Assembly: GCF_030067815.1 (NCBI RefSeq)
Contig: NZ_CP125968.1
Coordinates: forward strand, 2,038,001 to 2,102,000
Source: Sporosarcina thermotolerans
GTDB taxonomy: Bacteria > Bacillota > Bacilli > Bacillales_A > Planococcaceae
Length of the DNA: 64,000 bases
Direction of reading: 5' to 3'
Shown here: one piece after another, positions 30,930-40,635 of the stretch
How positions within the stretch are numbered: the stretch's first letter is position 1
How the letters are laid out: every line of letters starts with the position of its first letter
Position numbers and translations under genes: made by a program
Notes under the pieces: model-generated
The model's input: only the letters and a program-made list of their open reading frames with translations
Told to the model about the DNA's origin: nothing
Database searches by the model: none

Positions 30930-32510
30930 ATGAAAGAAAGATTGACTAAAATTGGAGCTGATTTAAAACGGTTCTGGTCAAGTCGCACCAAACAACAAAA
31001 AACTTCATATATCGGGTTTGCGGTGGTGATTGTTGCAATGGCCGCAGTCTTGACATTTTTCTTGTCGAAGACTGACTTTGTTCCGCTTTATAAAGATGTA
31101 TCGCGTGCTGAAATTGGACGCATTAAGGAAGAGTTGGATGTCCAGGGTATTCCGAACCAAATCGCCCCTGGAGGAACTTCTATCCTTGTGCCAAAAAACC
31201 GTGTTGATGAATTACTTGTGACATTGGCAGCGGAAGGGTATCCGAATTCAGGAACAATCGATTATTCATTTTTCTCCCAAAATGCAGGTTTTGGAACGAC
31301 TGATAATGAATTCAATATGATTAAACTTGCAACGATGCAAACAGAATTGGCTAATTTGATAAAAGGAATTCGTGGTGTTAAGGACGCGCAGGTGATGATC
31401 ACTTTGCCGACACCAAGTGTTTTTATGAACGAATCTGTTCAAAATGCCACTGCGGCGATTAGGCTGGATACTGAACCTGGTCATCAATTTACAGAACCAC
31501 AAATAAATGCACTTTATAATCTGGTATCGAAAAGCTTACCGAATTTATCTACAGATGACATCGTAATTATGAACCAGTATTCCGAATACTTTGATCTGAA
31601 TTCTACTCAATCTTCAGGCACATCTATCGTTAATCAAATGGAATTGAAGAAAGATATAGAAAGAGATTTACAACGGAAAGTGCAAATGATGCTTGGTACT
31701 TTAGTTGGTCAAGATAAGGTTATCGTTTCAGTTACAACTGACATTGACTTTAAACAGGAAAATAGACAGGAAAACCTTGTGGACCGTATCGATGAGGATC
31801 TTGATAGTCTATCAATCAGTGTACAAAGAATAACAGAGACCTTCTCTGGAAATGGCGCAAATGCGGGAGGCCCTTTGGAGGGAGAAGACCCTACAGATAA
31901 CCGAACAACCACTGGTGAAGCAGGCACATCAAACGGTGATTATGACCGTTTGGAAGAAACGATCAATAACGAAGTAAATAGAATTCGAAGAGATATTGTT
32001 GAAAGTCCTTATAAAATTCGAGACATAGGTATACAGGTAATGGTAGAGCCTCCTGATGTTAACGATGTAGAATCGTTATCAGCTGATGTGCAAACAGATA
32101 TTAGGTCGATTTTAGAGACAATTATTAGTACTTCAATTGACAAAAGCTACTTACCTTCAGAAATACCTGATAGTTTCTGGGAAAATAAAATCGCTATATC
32201 TACACAGATTTTCAACGGTAAAGCAGGCTCTGCAACTCCAATTGAACAGACTACCATCCCATGGTGGGTTTATGGCATCGGTGCCTTTTTACTTATAGTA
32301 ATTGTCATTCTTGTCTTTGTTTACTTCCGCAAACGCGGACGTTCAACTGAGAATGAAGAAGCAATTATCCAAGAAATGGGAACAGCGACTGACAACAGAA
32401 CTGCACCTGAAACAGAAGCTTCATTACGAAAAAAATCTCTTGAAAAAATGGCGAAAGATAAGCCAGAAGAGTTTGCAAAGTTATTAAGGTCATGGCTTAC
32501 TGATGATTGA
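30930..32510 (+). CDS. fliF: FliF, flagellar MS-ring protein
   Basis: 526 residues. Membrane segments near residues 25-45 (YIGFAVVIVAMAAVLTFFL) and near 440-460 (WWVYGIGAFLLIVIVILVF). Ring-building motifs lie between them, including VSRAEIGRIKEELDVQGIP. The cytoplasmic tail binds FliG. ATG 30930 is behind GACGGGGG; a TTG ten codons upstream is in frame but lacks a site. Confidence 0.95.
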   Translation: MKERLTKIGADLKRFWSSRTKQQKTSYIGFAVVIVAMAAVLTFFLSKTDFVPLYKDVSRAEIGRIKEELDVQGIPNQIAPGGTSILVPKNRVDELLVTLAAEGYPNSGTIDYSFFSQNAGFGTTDNEFNMIKLATMQTELANLIKGIRGVKDAQVMITLPTPSVFMNESVQNATAAIRLDTEPGHQFTEPQINALYNLVSKSLPNLSTDDIVIMNQYSEYFDLNSTQSSGTSIVNQMELKKDIERDLQRKVQMMLGTLVGQDKVIVSVTTDIDFKQENRQENLVDRIDEDLDSLSISVQRITETFSGNGANAGGPLEGEDPTDNRTTTGEAGTSNGDYDRLEETINNEVNRIRRDIVESPYKIRDIGIQVMVEPPDVNDVESLSADVQTDIRSILETIISTSIDKSYLPSEIPDSFWENKIAISTQIFNGKAGSATPIEQTTIPWWVYGIGAFLLIVIVILVFVYFRKRGRSTENEEAIIQEMGTATDNRTAPETEASLRKKSLEKMAKDKPEEFAKLLRSWLTDD

Positions 32511-32523
32511 TGGAGAGATGAAA

Positions 32524-33537
32524 ATGGTTAGGAAAGATAAAGAAATGACCGGTAAACAAAAAGCGGCACTTCTTCTCATTTCGCTTGGACCCGAAGTCTC
32601 AGCGTCCGTCTATAAGCATTTGACAGAAGAAGAGATTGAAATGTTGACCCTTGAAATCTCCGGTGTAAAAAAAGTAGATTCGACCGTTAAGGAAGAAATC
32701 ATTGAAGAATTCAATAATATTGCACTTGCTCAAGACTATATTTCGCAAGGTGGAATTGGTTACGCAAAGACGGTGTTGGAAAAGGCATTAGGAAAAGAGC
32801 ATGCCCTATCCATCATCAATCGTCTAACGACGTCCTTGCAAGTTAGACCGTTTGATTTTGCCCGAAAAGCTGATCCATCACAGGTGCTGAATTTCATTCA
32901 AAATGAACATCCGCAGACAATAGCATTAATACTTTCCTACTTGGAAGCTGAGCAGGCTGGAATAATATTGTCATCACTGCCACAGGAAATGCAGGCGGAT
33001 ATCGCTAAAAGAATAGCGACTATGGATTCAACTTCCCCAGAAGTAATCAGTGAGATTGAGTCTGTACTTGAAAGGAAACTTTCTTCTACAGTAACTCAAG
33101 ATTTCACTGAGACTGGTGGAATAGATGCAGTTGTACAAGTATTGAATGGCGTTGACAGGGCGACAGAAAAAACAATAATGGATGCACTTGAAATCCAGGA
33201 CCCAGAACTTGCTGAGGAAATACGTAAGAGAATGTTCGTCTTTGAAGATATCGTCACATTGGATAATCGTTCAATTCAACGTATTGTCCGTGAATGCGAA
33301 AACGCCGACCTTGTTTTATCACTAAGAGTTTCAAGCGAAGAGGTTAGAGAGGTTCTATTTAAGAATATGTCTCAGCGGATGGCTGAATCTTTCAAAGATG
33401 AAATGGAAGTAATGGGACCTGTCCGTCTACGGGATGTAGAGGAAGCACAAGCGAGGATTGTTTCTATTATCCGTAGACTAGAGGAATCCGGTGAAATCAT
33501 AATTGCACGCGGTGGAGGAGATGACATCATTGTCTAA
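32524..33537 (+). CDS. fliG: FliG, flagellar motor switch protein
   Basis: 337 residues, the family length. The N-terminal domain binds FliF (TGKQKAALLLISLGPEVSA); the middle domain has NEHPQTIALILSYLE; the C-terminal domain, which carries the torque helix, has FEDIVTLDNRSIQRIVREC. ATG 32524 is chosen for the GGAGAG site six bases upstream; an ATG at 32503 overlapping fliF is less likely. Confidence 0.95.
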   Translation: MVRKDKEMTGKQKAALLLISLGPEVSASVYKHLTEEEIEMLTLEISGVKKVDSTVKEEIIEEFNNIALAQDYISQGGIGYAKTVLEKALGKEHALSIINRLTTSLQVRPFDFARKADPSQVLNFIQNEHPQTIALILSYLEAEQAGIILSSLPQEMQADIAKRIATMDSTSPEVISEIESVLERKLSSTVTQDFTETGGIDAVVQVLNGVDRATEKTIMDALEIQDPELAEEIRKRMFVFEDIVTLDNRSIQRIVRECENADLVLSLRVSSEEVREVLFKNMSQRMAESFKDEMEVMGPVRLRDVEEAQARIVSIIRRLEESGEIIIARGGGDDIIV

Positions 33538-34297
33538 TGTTTATCGTGCTGCAAATACGTTTTCCAAAGAAGGAAATGTAAAAGAAATCACAATAAAGAC
33601 ATTGAATAGATCATCGTTTGATGAAGAACAAGTACTTACACAAGAATCACTTATGATTGAGAGAAATCGACTGTTACAGGATGCCCAAATGAGAATTGAA
33701 ACCGAAAAGTCTGACTTGGCTCAAATAAGACAAACCGCACTTGAGGATATAGCTGCTATGCAATCTGCGTGGGAACAGGAGAAGACTAACTTACAACAAC
33801 AAGCTTATGAAGAAGGTTTTCAGCAAGGTTACGAAGAGGGAAGAAATAAATCATTGTCCGATATGAATGAATCCGTGAAAATTGCGAATGAAATTACTGC
33901 TAAATCGCATGAAAATGCATTGAAGTATATTGAAGAACAGGAAAAAGTAATCCTTGAAATTGCAATGAAAACGGCCGAGCGGATTTTAGGAACACTGCTT
34001 GAAAATGATGAAGAGAAGTTTTTATCAATTGTAAAAAAAGGCTTAAAAGAAGTTAGGGAAATGAAAGAGGTTAAATTGTATGTTTCAATTGCCCACTTTG
34101 ACTTTATCTCCTCGAACCGTGACGAGTTGATGTCGATATTCCCTCCTGAAGTCCCATTCCTCATATTTGTTAATGACGATTTTGATGTGAACGACTGCAT
34201 CATTGAAACGAATCAGGGACGGATTGTAGTAAGTGTGGATGAGCAGTTGAACATGCTGAAAGAACAACTATTTGACTTAATGGAAAGTGGTGACTGA
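33530..34297 (+). CDS. fliH: FliH, export ATPase regulator
   Basis: About 255 residues. A long coiled coil is followed by the conserved C-terminus (GIVEVNDCIIETNQGRIV-like, with VNDCIIETNQGRIVVSVDEQ). It forms a complex with FliI. TTG 33530 is preferred: GGAGGAG ends nine bases upstream, while ATG 33521 directly touches that site. The start overlaps the end of fliG. Confidence 0.85.
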   Translation: MSNVYRAANTFSKEGNVKEITIKTLNRSSFDEEQVLTQESLMIERNRLLQDAQMRIETEKSDLAQIRQTALEDIAAMQSAWEQEKTNLQQQAYEEGFQQGYEEGRNKSLSDMNESVKIANEITAKSHENALKYIEEQEKVILEIAMKTAERILGTLLENDEEKFLSIVKKGLKEVREMKEVKLYVSIAHFDFISSNRDELMSIFPPEVPFLIFVNDDFDVNDCIIETNQGRIVVSVDEQLNMLKEQLFDLMESGD

Positions 34298-34299
34298 CA

Positions 34300-35629
34300 T
34301 TGAAGAAGGCCAATGAGCTGCTTAATGTCATACCAAAATTAAATTCCCATAGAAAATTTGGGCGAGTCGTCCAGGTAATTGGTTTAATGATAGAATCTCA
34401 AGGACCTGAAAGTTCCATCGGTGATGTTTGCCGCATTCATTTGAAAAATGGAAGAAAAGAAAGTTCCGTTGTTTTTGCTGAAGTCGTCGGCTTTCGTGAA
34501 GAGATTGTCATTCTTATGCCGTATACCAATATTATGGATATTTCAAGCGGCTGTTTAGTGGAAAGTACCGGAAAACCCCTTGAGGTAAAGGTAGGTATGA
34601 ACCTAATTGGAAAAGTGCTTGATGCGATGGGGAATCCGATTGATAATAGCGCATTACCAAAAGGACTGTCGACAATCAGGACGGAGCAGGAACCTCCTAA
34701 CGTCATGACCAGAAAACCAATTAGTGAAAAGTTAGCTGTTGGTGTCAAAGCGATAGACGGCATGCTTGCTGTCGGGAATGGCCAAAGGGTAGGGATCTTT
34801 GCAGGTTCGGGAGTGGGTAAGAGTACTTTATTAGGTATGATTGCAAGGAATACGACTGCAGATTTAAACGTTATCGCACTTATTGGAGAAAGGGGACGGG
34901 AAAGTCCTCGAATTCATTGAGCGGGATCTTGGACCTGAAGGATTAAGTCGAACAATTGTAGTTGCAGCCACTTCCGATCAACCTGCACTTATGCGTATTA
35001 AAGGTGCTTTTACAGCTACAGCTATAGCGGAATACTTTCGTAATAAAGGGATGAACGTCATGCTAATGATGGATTCCGTGACACGTGTTGCAATGGCTCA
35101 GCGTGAAATTGGGCTTGCAGTTGGAGAACCACCTGCAACTCGAGGCTATACGCCGTCTGTCTTTTCTATTCTTCCAAAATTGCTTGAACGAACAGGAACA
35201 AATGAAGTTGGAGCAATTACAGCCTTCTACACGGTTCTCGTAGATGGTGACGATATGAACGAGCCGATTGCGGATGCAGTCAGGGGTATACTGGATGGCC
35301 ACATTGTATTGGATAGAACACTCGCCAACAAAGGCCAATATCCAGCTATCAATGTATTGAAAAGTGTCAGCCGTCTTATGAATCATATTGCAAGTCAGGA
35401 ACATATAAAAGCCGCAGAAAAACTCCGCGAACTGTATTACACCTATAACAAATCTGAAGATCTGATTAATATCGGAGCCTATAAACGTGGGACATCAAAA
35501 GAAATCGATGAAGCAATTGAATTCGAGCCCCATATAACAAAGTTTTTGAAGCAAAGTTATAACGATAATGTGAGAATGGAAGATAGTATTGAAGAATTGA
35601 TTTCCCTTGCTTCTGGAGGCGGAGTTTGA
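34300..35629 (+). CDS. fliI: FliI, flagellar export ATPase (one indel in sequence)
   Basis: 442 residues after repair. F1-ATPase-like. Walker A GIFAGSGVGKSTLLGM; Walker B VMLMMDSVTRVAMAQREIGLA. TTG start two bases after fliH. One A too many at 34901-34903 splits the frame; removal restores the family sequence GERGREVLEFIERDLG. Couples ATP hydrolysis to export of rod, hook and filament proteins. Confidence 0.94.
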
Positions 35630-36080
35630 TGAAACCCTATTTATACAGATTTGAAAAAGTGTTAACGTTTCGGGAGCAGGAAAAAGAAGAAACAGAAGTT
35701 GAATATAAAAAATCTGTACATTCTTTCGAAAAGGTTGCAACGGAATTATACGAGTTATTGAAAAAGAAAGAAGACCTTGAATACGATCATCAAAATAAAA
35801 TGAAACAAGGATTCAACATCAACGATATCCACCTATACACACGTTACTTGGAAAGTATAGAAAACGGATTTCAATTCTGCAACAATCCGTTATTAAGGCG
35901 CGGACAAAAATGAATTGGTTCGAGGAAAAGTTACTTGAAAAGACGATTGAGGTAAAAAAGTTTGAAAAGATGAAGGAAAAGGATCAAGAACATTATCGAG
36001 ATGAAATGGAACTGCAAGAAGGTCGATTCTTGGATGAGTTGACAACGGCTAAGTTCCATCGAAGAAAAACAGGGTGGTAA
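35629..36080 (+). CDS. fliJ: FliJ, export chaperone-escort (one indel in sequence)
   Basis: About 150 residues, nearly all coiled coil. It opens MKPYLYRFEKVLTFREQEKE. The frame breaks near 35875 where one T is missing; after repair it reads GFQFLQQSVIKARTKMNWFEEK and ends KFHRRKTGW. ATG overlaps the fliI stop. Links FliI to FlhA in the export gate. Confidence 0.88.
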
Positions 36081-36081
36081 T

Positions 36082-36681
36082 GTGGTAAAAAAATCAAAAC
36101 AGCAAATGTTGAATTCAAATGTGAATAAAAAGAAAGGTGGCCTTTTACAAGGAGTTTTGCTGTGGACTCTTGTCCCATTGCTTTCCACTACAATGGTGCT
36201 CTTAATCATAGCATACGTCGCAGATATAAATATATTTGATGTAAATGAATGGAACCCATCACTTCCTTTTGTTAGTAAATTAGTTGACGAAGAGGAAAAG
36301 TTAGATGCTTTTCTATTTGAGGAACGCGTTGTCTCCTTACAAGCTGAAATCCAGGAAAAAGAAGCGCAATTAGTCAAACTTGAAAAGGCATTGTCAAAAG
36401 CTGATGAGGAAAAGAAAGTATTGTTAGTTGACCAGAAAGCATTATTGGCTGAAATCGATGAATTGAAAATGGCAAAAGAAGATCAAAAACGTGATTTGAG
36501 TGAGATTATTTCTACTTTTGAGAAGATGTCAGCTAAATCCGTAGCGCCAATTATTTCAAAGATGAATGATGAAGAGGCGATTGAAATACTTTCAAGCCTT
36601 AAGCCGGATGTGTTGGCTCCGATTTTGGAAAAACTCTCAGCTGAGGATGCCGCAAGATATACAAGCCTTTTGACAAAATAA
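36082..36681 (+). CDS. ylxF: YlxF, MotE/MgtE-N-like flagellar protein
   Basis: 199 residues. A basic N-terminus, one transmembrane segment (GVLLWTLVPLLSTTMVLLIIAYV, residues 25-48), a coiled coil, then an MgtE N-terminal-like domain (VAPIISKMNDEEAIEILSSL and LEKLSAEDAARY). Related to MotE, a periplasmic chaperone for stator proteins in proteobacteria. GTG start one base after fliJ. Confidence 0.85.
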   Translation: MVKKSKQQMLNSNVNKKKGGLLQGVLLWTLVPLLSTTMVLLIIAYVADINIFDVNEWNPSLPFVSKLVDEEEKLDAFLFEERVVSLQAEIQEKEAQLVKLEKALSKADEEKKVLLVDQKALLAEIDELKMAKEDQKRDLSEIISTFEKMSAKSVAPIISKMNDEEAIEILSSLKPDVLAPILEKLSAEDAARYTSLLTK

Positions 36682-36711
36682 GAGTTTCCTTTGAAGGGGG
36701 GTGAAAAAATA

Positions 36712-37975
36712 GTGAACGTTGGAGCGTTGCAATCGAGTTTTACAATCGGCAAAAAGCTTCCCGAAAGTGCGGATTTAGGTGGGGAGTACAAGCAGTCGTT
36801 CGGTGACGTATTCAATAAGGTAACTTCAGCTGTCTCGGCGAGGGAAAATCAACAAACTAAAACGTCTACAGAAATTCCTACCGAATTGGTTTCAGACATT
36901 TTTGCTGCGGATTCAGTCGAAGATCTTCAAGAAGTATTGGAATCCCTTCAAGGTATTGAATCAATAGAGCTATCGGATCTTTTAGGTGAAAGAAATACTT
37001 TAACTTTAGAAGAACTGTCCATGGCAATGTCAATGGACCCGGAAAAAACTTTAGAATTGTTAAAGGACCTGTTGCTTAAGGCGGGTAAATCCCTTGAGGA
37101 ACTAAAAAGAACTGACGGTATCGGCAGATATATGGACAATGCTATCTACCTTTGATGGTCTGGGAAATAACGCTTTGGAGATCTTGAATAATTCTATTAC
37201 AAGCAATGTACAAAACAAGGAAGCTATCCAGCTGCTTGCCTTTTTAAAAACAGTGGAAATTTCGGCAAAGCAAAGTGATATGGTAATTTCAATGGAGCAG
37301 AAGTTACATGTTTTTCAAAGTATGATTACGGAAGCCGCTATACAATTCGACCAAGAGGTGCTTACTTCGGGGAAACAAAAGTTATTGGATATCCCAATTC
37401 AGAAATTCAACTTTAGAATTATTTCTGAACTTAATTCTTCCCAGGCCTCTTCTGAAGAAAAAGAAGGCCCTAAACAAGTGAGTGAATTACAAGCAACTAC
37501 ACCTAACTTACCATCGACTTTGAAAGGTGATCTTGTACCAAACAAAACGAATTTGAATCAAAGCGAATCCTTAGTGCGAGAGTTACAGGTTTTATTCAAA
37601 AGATCCAATTTCGGTCAAGTTAATGGTACAAATCGGATGTTAATTAAATTGTATCCTGAGCATTTGGGGCAAATTCGGATTGAATTGGTGGAAACAAACG
37701 GTGTAATTTCTGCGAGGATTTTAGCATCAACAGCCCTCGCGAAAGGAATGTTGGATAGCCAGTTGCATCAATTAAAACACGCCTTTACCCAACAGAATAT
37801 CCAAGTCGATCGTATTGATATTGCCCAATCAATCCAAGAGTCATCGAGGAATGAAAGGGAACAATCCTTTAATGAGCATTTTGAACGCGAGCAGCATGCG
37901 GAAAAGGAGAAAACCGATAATCATTCCGAAGAAAACCAATCCTTTGAAGAGTATTTACTTGAATTGGAGGTGTAA
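36712..37975 (+). CDS. fliK: FliK, hook-length control protein (one frame change)
   Basis: About 420 residues. The C-terminal domain, which triggers the export switch in FlhB, has RMLIKLYPEHLGQIRIELVE and a Gln-, Glu- and His-rich tail. GTG 36712 is behind AAGGGGGGTG. The frame shifts between about 37125 and 37145, joining GIGRYMDN to LSTFDGLGNN. The middle of FliK is variable, so the exact base error cannot be located. Two separate genes are possible but less likely. Confidence 0.8.
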
Positions 37976-37978
37976 TAA

Positions 37979-38623
37979 ATGATTGATGGACAAAAACCCA
38001 TTACTGAATCGATGTTCCTTATCAATAAACAACGAGATCAGCGCAAGACAGGTCCGGATACAATGGGAAAAGACGCCTTCATGAAGATTCTTATTGCACA
38101 GTTGCAAAACCAGGATCCAACAAATCCGATGAAGGATAATGAGTTCATAGCGCAAATGGCACAGTTTTCATCGTTGGAACAAACAATGAACTTGGCAAGT
38201 GCATTTGAAAAGTTTGCAGAATCACAAAATCAGACCCAATTAATCCAATACAATCAATTCGTCGGTAAGAGTGTCCGATGGCATGAAATTACGGATAAGA
38301 AAGACGAAGAAGGAAAAATGGTTGTAAATGAAGGAACAGGCATTATCCAATCTGCTAAATTTGTGAATGGATCCGTAGTGTTTACGATGGAAGATGGGAA
38401 AGAGCTTTCACCAGGCAATATTTCAGAGGTGCTCTCGGCATCGAACTCAATAGATTTAGTAGAGGCAAGTCGCATGATAGGTAAAACGGTCGGCTATATG
38501 GACGGAGAAGTTGAAAAGTCAGGTACTGTCGTATCCGTTTCCAATAAAAATGGAAAACTGCAATATATATTAAGTGACGGAAGCCGAATTGATGGGGATT
38601 CATTTACATCAATAAGTCAATAG
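37979..38623 (+). CDS. flgD: FlgD, hook cap protein
   Basis: 214 residues. The conserved N-terminus is MGKDAFMKILIAQLQNQDPTNP followed by MKDNEFIAQMAQFSSLEQ. The C-terminal half is beta-rich (VGKSVRWHEITDKK and onward). Site GGAGGTG. Acts as scaffold for hook polymerisation; follows fliK as in B. subtilis. Confidence 0.95.
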   Translation: MIDGQKPITESMFLINKQRDQRKTGPDTMGKDAFMKILIAQLQNQDPTNPMKDNEFIAQMAQFSSLEQTMNLASAFEKFAESQNQTQLIQYNQFVGKSVRWHEITDKKDEEGKMVVNEGTGIIQSAKFVNGSVVFTMEDGKELSPGNISEVLSASNSIDLVEASRMIGKTVGYMDGEVEKSGTVVSVSNKNGKLQYILSDGSRIDGDSFTSISQ

Positions 38624-38639
38624 AATAGGAGCCATTGTA

Positions 38640-39020
38640 ATGGAGAGGTTGAATTTTCATAGGGTTCCATCGCAGCCGCTTATTCACCAAAGACAACTAT
38701 CAAAATCGACTAATGCGCCTAAACAATCTTTCCTCGAGCAGCTGAATAAAGCAATCGAACCGCATGAGCTGAAAATAAGCAAACATGCAAATGAAAGATT
38801 GAAAGAAAGACATATTCATATTTCAGACAGTGAATGGGCACATATTGGCGAAAAGGTGAACGAGGCAAAGAGGAAGGGAATTAAAGAATCGCTTGTTCTA
38901 ATGGATCAGGCAGCATTAATCATTAGCGCAAAAAATTCCACAGTAATTACGGCGATGGATCGTAAAGAAGCAAAGGATCAATTATTCACTAATATCGATG
39001 GAACGATTGTACTTAGTTAA
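38640..39020 (+). CDS. Small flagellar-operon protein (TIGR02530-like)
   Basis: 126 residues, function unknown. It has a long conserved core: LKISKHANERLKERHIHISD, then VNEAKRKGIKESLVLMDQAALIISAKNSTVITAMD. This fits a family found only between flgD and flgG/flgE in Firmicutes flagellar operons. No membrane segment. Placement suggests a hook-related assembly factor. Confidence 0.8.
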   Translation: MERLNFHRVPSQPLIHQRQLSKSTNAPKQSFLEQLNKAIEPHELKISKHANERLKERHIHISDSEWAHIGEKVNEAKRKGIKESLVLMDQAALIISAKNSTVITAMDRKEAKDQLFTNIDGTIVLS

Positions 39021-39103
39021 CTATTAATGGCAGGACCTATAAGGATGCCATCGTACTGCCGAATGATAGAGGCAGTTACACATATAATCCGGGAGGGAAA
39101 AGC

Positions 39104-39895
39104 ATGTTAAGATCAATGTATTCAGGAATCTCTGGCCTACGAAATTTCCAAACAAAGTTGGACGTAATCGGAAATAACATCGCGAACGTCAATACGTATG
39201 GCTTTAAAAAAGGACGAGTTATTTTTAAAGATTTGATTTCGCAGACAGTAGCGGGTGCTGCTGCTGGAAATGAAAATCGTGGAGGTGTCAACCCTAAACA
39301 AGTTGGTTTAGGTTCGCAAATTGCTGCCATTGACACAATGCACACAAATGGTTCGACCCAGTTTACGGGTAACACATTAGACTTAGCGATTGCTGGTGAT
39401 GGTTTCTTTATTGTAGGTAACTCAGAGGGTGAAGATTTACTTTATACAAGGGCAGGTAATTTTTATATGGATCAGGATGGCTACATTGTAGATGGAGAAG
39501 GAAGGTTTTTACAAGGAGCTGACGGGCCGATTCAAGTAGATTTGGAAGCTTCATCAATGTCAATCTCTGAAGATGGTACAGTAACGGCCGTCATAAATAA
39601 TGTGCCTGAAGACGTAGGAATTATTCAAATGGCTAAATTCCCAAATCCAGGTGGACTTGAGAAAGTAGGTTCTAACCTTTATCAAAGAACTGCAAACTCC
39701 GGTGAACCAAGTGAAGGTGAGCCGCAATTAGAAGGCCGCGGTAAAATCGCATCAGGCTTCCTTGAAATGTCCAACGTCGACCTTTCAGAGGAATTCACCG
39801 AGATGATCGTTGCACAACGTGGTTTCCAAGCAAATACACGTATCATCACAACATCCGACGAAATCCTTCAAGAACTCGTAAACTTGAAACGATAA
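39104..39895 (+). CDS. flgG: FlgG/FlgE-type hook-basal body protein
   Basis: 263 residues. It opens MLRSMYSGISGLRNFQTKLD with IGNNIANVNTYGFKKGRV, and ends DLSEEFTEMIVAQRGFQANT, the paired terminal helices of rod and hook proteins. B. subtilis names the positional homologue, which forms the hook, FlgE (formerly FlgG). Site GGGAGGG. Confidence 0.92.
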   Translation: MLRSMYSGISGLRNFQTKLDVIGNNIANVNTYGFKKGRVIFKDLISQTVAGAAAGNENRGGVNPKQVGLGSQIAAIDTMHTNGSTQFTGNTLDLAIAGDGFFIVGNSEGEDLLYTRAGNFYMDQDGYIVDGEGRFLQGADGPIQVDLEASSMSISEDGTVTAVINNVPEDVGIIQMAKFPNPGGLEKVGSNLYQRTANSGEPSEGEPQLEGRGKIASGFLEMSNVDLSEEFTEMIVAQRGFQANTRIITTSDEILQELVNLKR

Positions 39896-39923
39896 TTAGA
39901 TTTTCATAATTGGTTACAGAAAA

Positions 39924-39959
39924 GGAGGATGGGCCGGCCCAGCGCCCGGCCCCTTTATC
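39924..39959 (+). promoter_or_regulatory. GC-rich hairpin between the Shine-Dalgarno site and swrD start
   Basis: GGAGG ends at 39928. GGGCCGG (39931-39937) and CCGGCCC (39946-39952) then form a 7-bp all-GC stem with an 8-base loop. The ATG is at 39960 and no other ribosome site lies between. With the hairpin looped out, the site-to-start distance is nine bases, which is optimal; linearly it is 31. Confidence 0.8.
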
Positions 39960-40181
39960 ATGATAAAAGTCACACGTCTTAATGGAAAAGTCTTTACATT
40001 GAATGCATTATACATAGAAAAAATCGAGTCATTTCCCGATACGACAATTACCTTAACAACTGGATCGAAATACGTTGTCCTCGATCCGATTGAAGTTGTT
40101 AACCAACGAATTATCGATTTCTATCAAGCAGTTCAAATATTATCAAATCCGCATATCCGGGGTGACGAACATGAAGAATAA
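39960..40181 (+). CDS. swrD: SwrD (FlbD/YlzI), flagellar motor power protein
   Basis: 73 residues. [20 protein letters not shown] and [18 protein letters not shown] match the FlbD family; in B. subtilis it raises motor torque for swarming. Its ribosome site is separated from the ATG by a hairpin (39931-39952). It overlaps fliL by 11 bases. Confidence 0.92.
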   Translation: MIKVTRLNGKVFTLNALYIEKIESFPDTTITLTTGSKYVVLDPIEVVNQRIIDFYQAVQILSNPHIRGDEHEE

Positions 40182-40602
40182 AGTTTTGACATTGGTCCTT
40201 ATCATTTTAATATGTATTTCACTTGTCGGCATTATCGGGATTGCTCTTAAGATGCAATTGGACAAAAGTGACAAAACAAATATAAAGGAAGCTTCAATTG
40301 ATGAAATTCTTAAGTCATCGGTTGATATACCTGAAATAATGACAAATTTATCGGGAAAGCAGTTTATTAGAATTACATTAAAGATCCAAACAACAGATAA
40401 GAAGGCTGCTGAAGAATTGAAAAAACGGGAATTTCAAGTCCAGAACATGGTAATCCAAGAGCTTTCTGAAATGACCTCCAAAGAACTTGAAGGAAAAGCA
40501 GGAAAACAGGCATTTGAAGATACCATAAAAGCTCAATTGAATCCTCTAATGCAAAAGGGTGAAATTGAAAAGGTTTATATTGTTAGTTATATCATTCAGT
40601 GA
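40171..40602 (+). CDS. fliL: FliL, flagellar basal-body-associated protein
   Basis: 143 residues. One N-terminal membrane segment ([22 protein letters not shown]) and an extracytoplasmic domain ending [15 protein letters not shown]. Stabilises stators. ATG 40171 is preceded by CCGGGGTGA. Confidence 0.93.
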   Translation: MKNKVLTLVLIILICISLVGIIGIALKMQLDKSDKTNIKEASIDEILKSSVDIPEIMTNLSGKQFIRITLKIQTTDKKAAEELKKREFQVQNMVIQELSEMTSKELEGKAGKQAFEDTIKAQLNPLMQKGEIEKVYIVSYIIQ

Positions 40603-40635
40603 ACTTAAACATATACAGTACCGGGAGGTGGCCTA

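Noticed and set aside
34880..34930. Programmed ribosomal frameshifting in fliI (and the other split genes)
   Set aside because: No slippery heptamer with a downstream pseudoknot is shared between sites, and the breaks are scattered across unrelated genes; homopolymer length errors explain them more simply.
37125..37160. Two separate genes in place of one fliK
   Set aside because: The second part has no ribosome site of its own, starts inside the first, and the sum of both matches FliK length and position.
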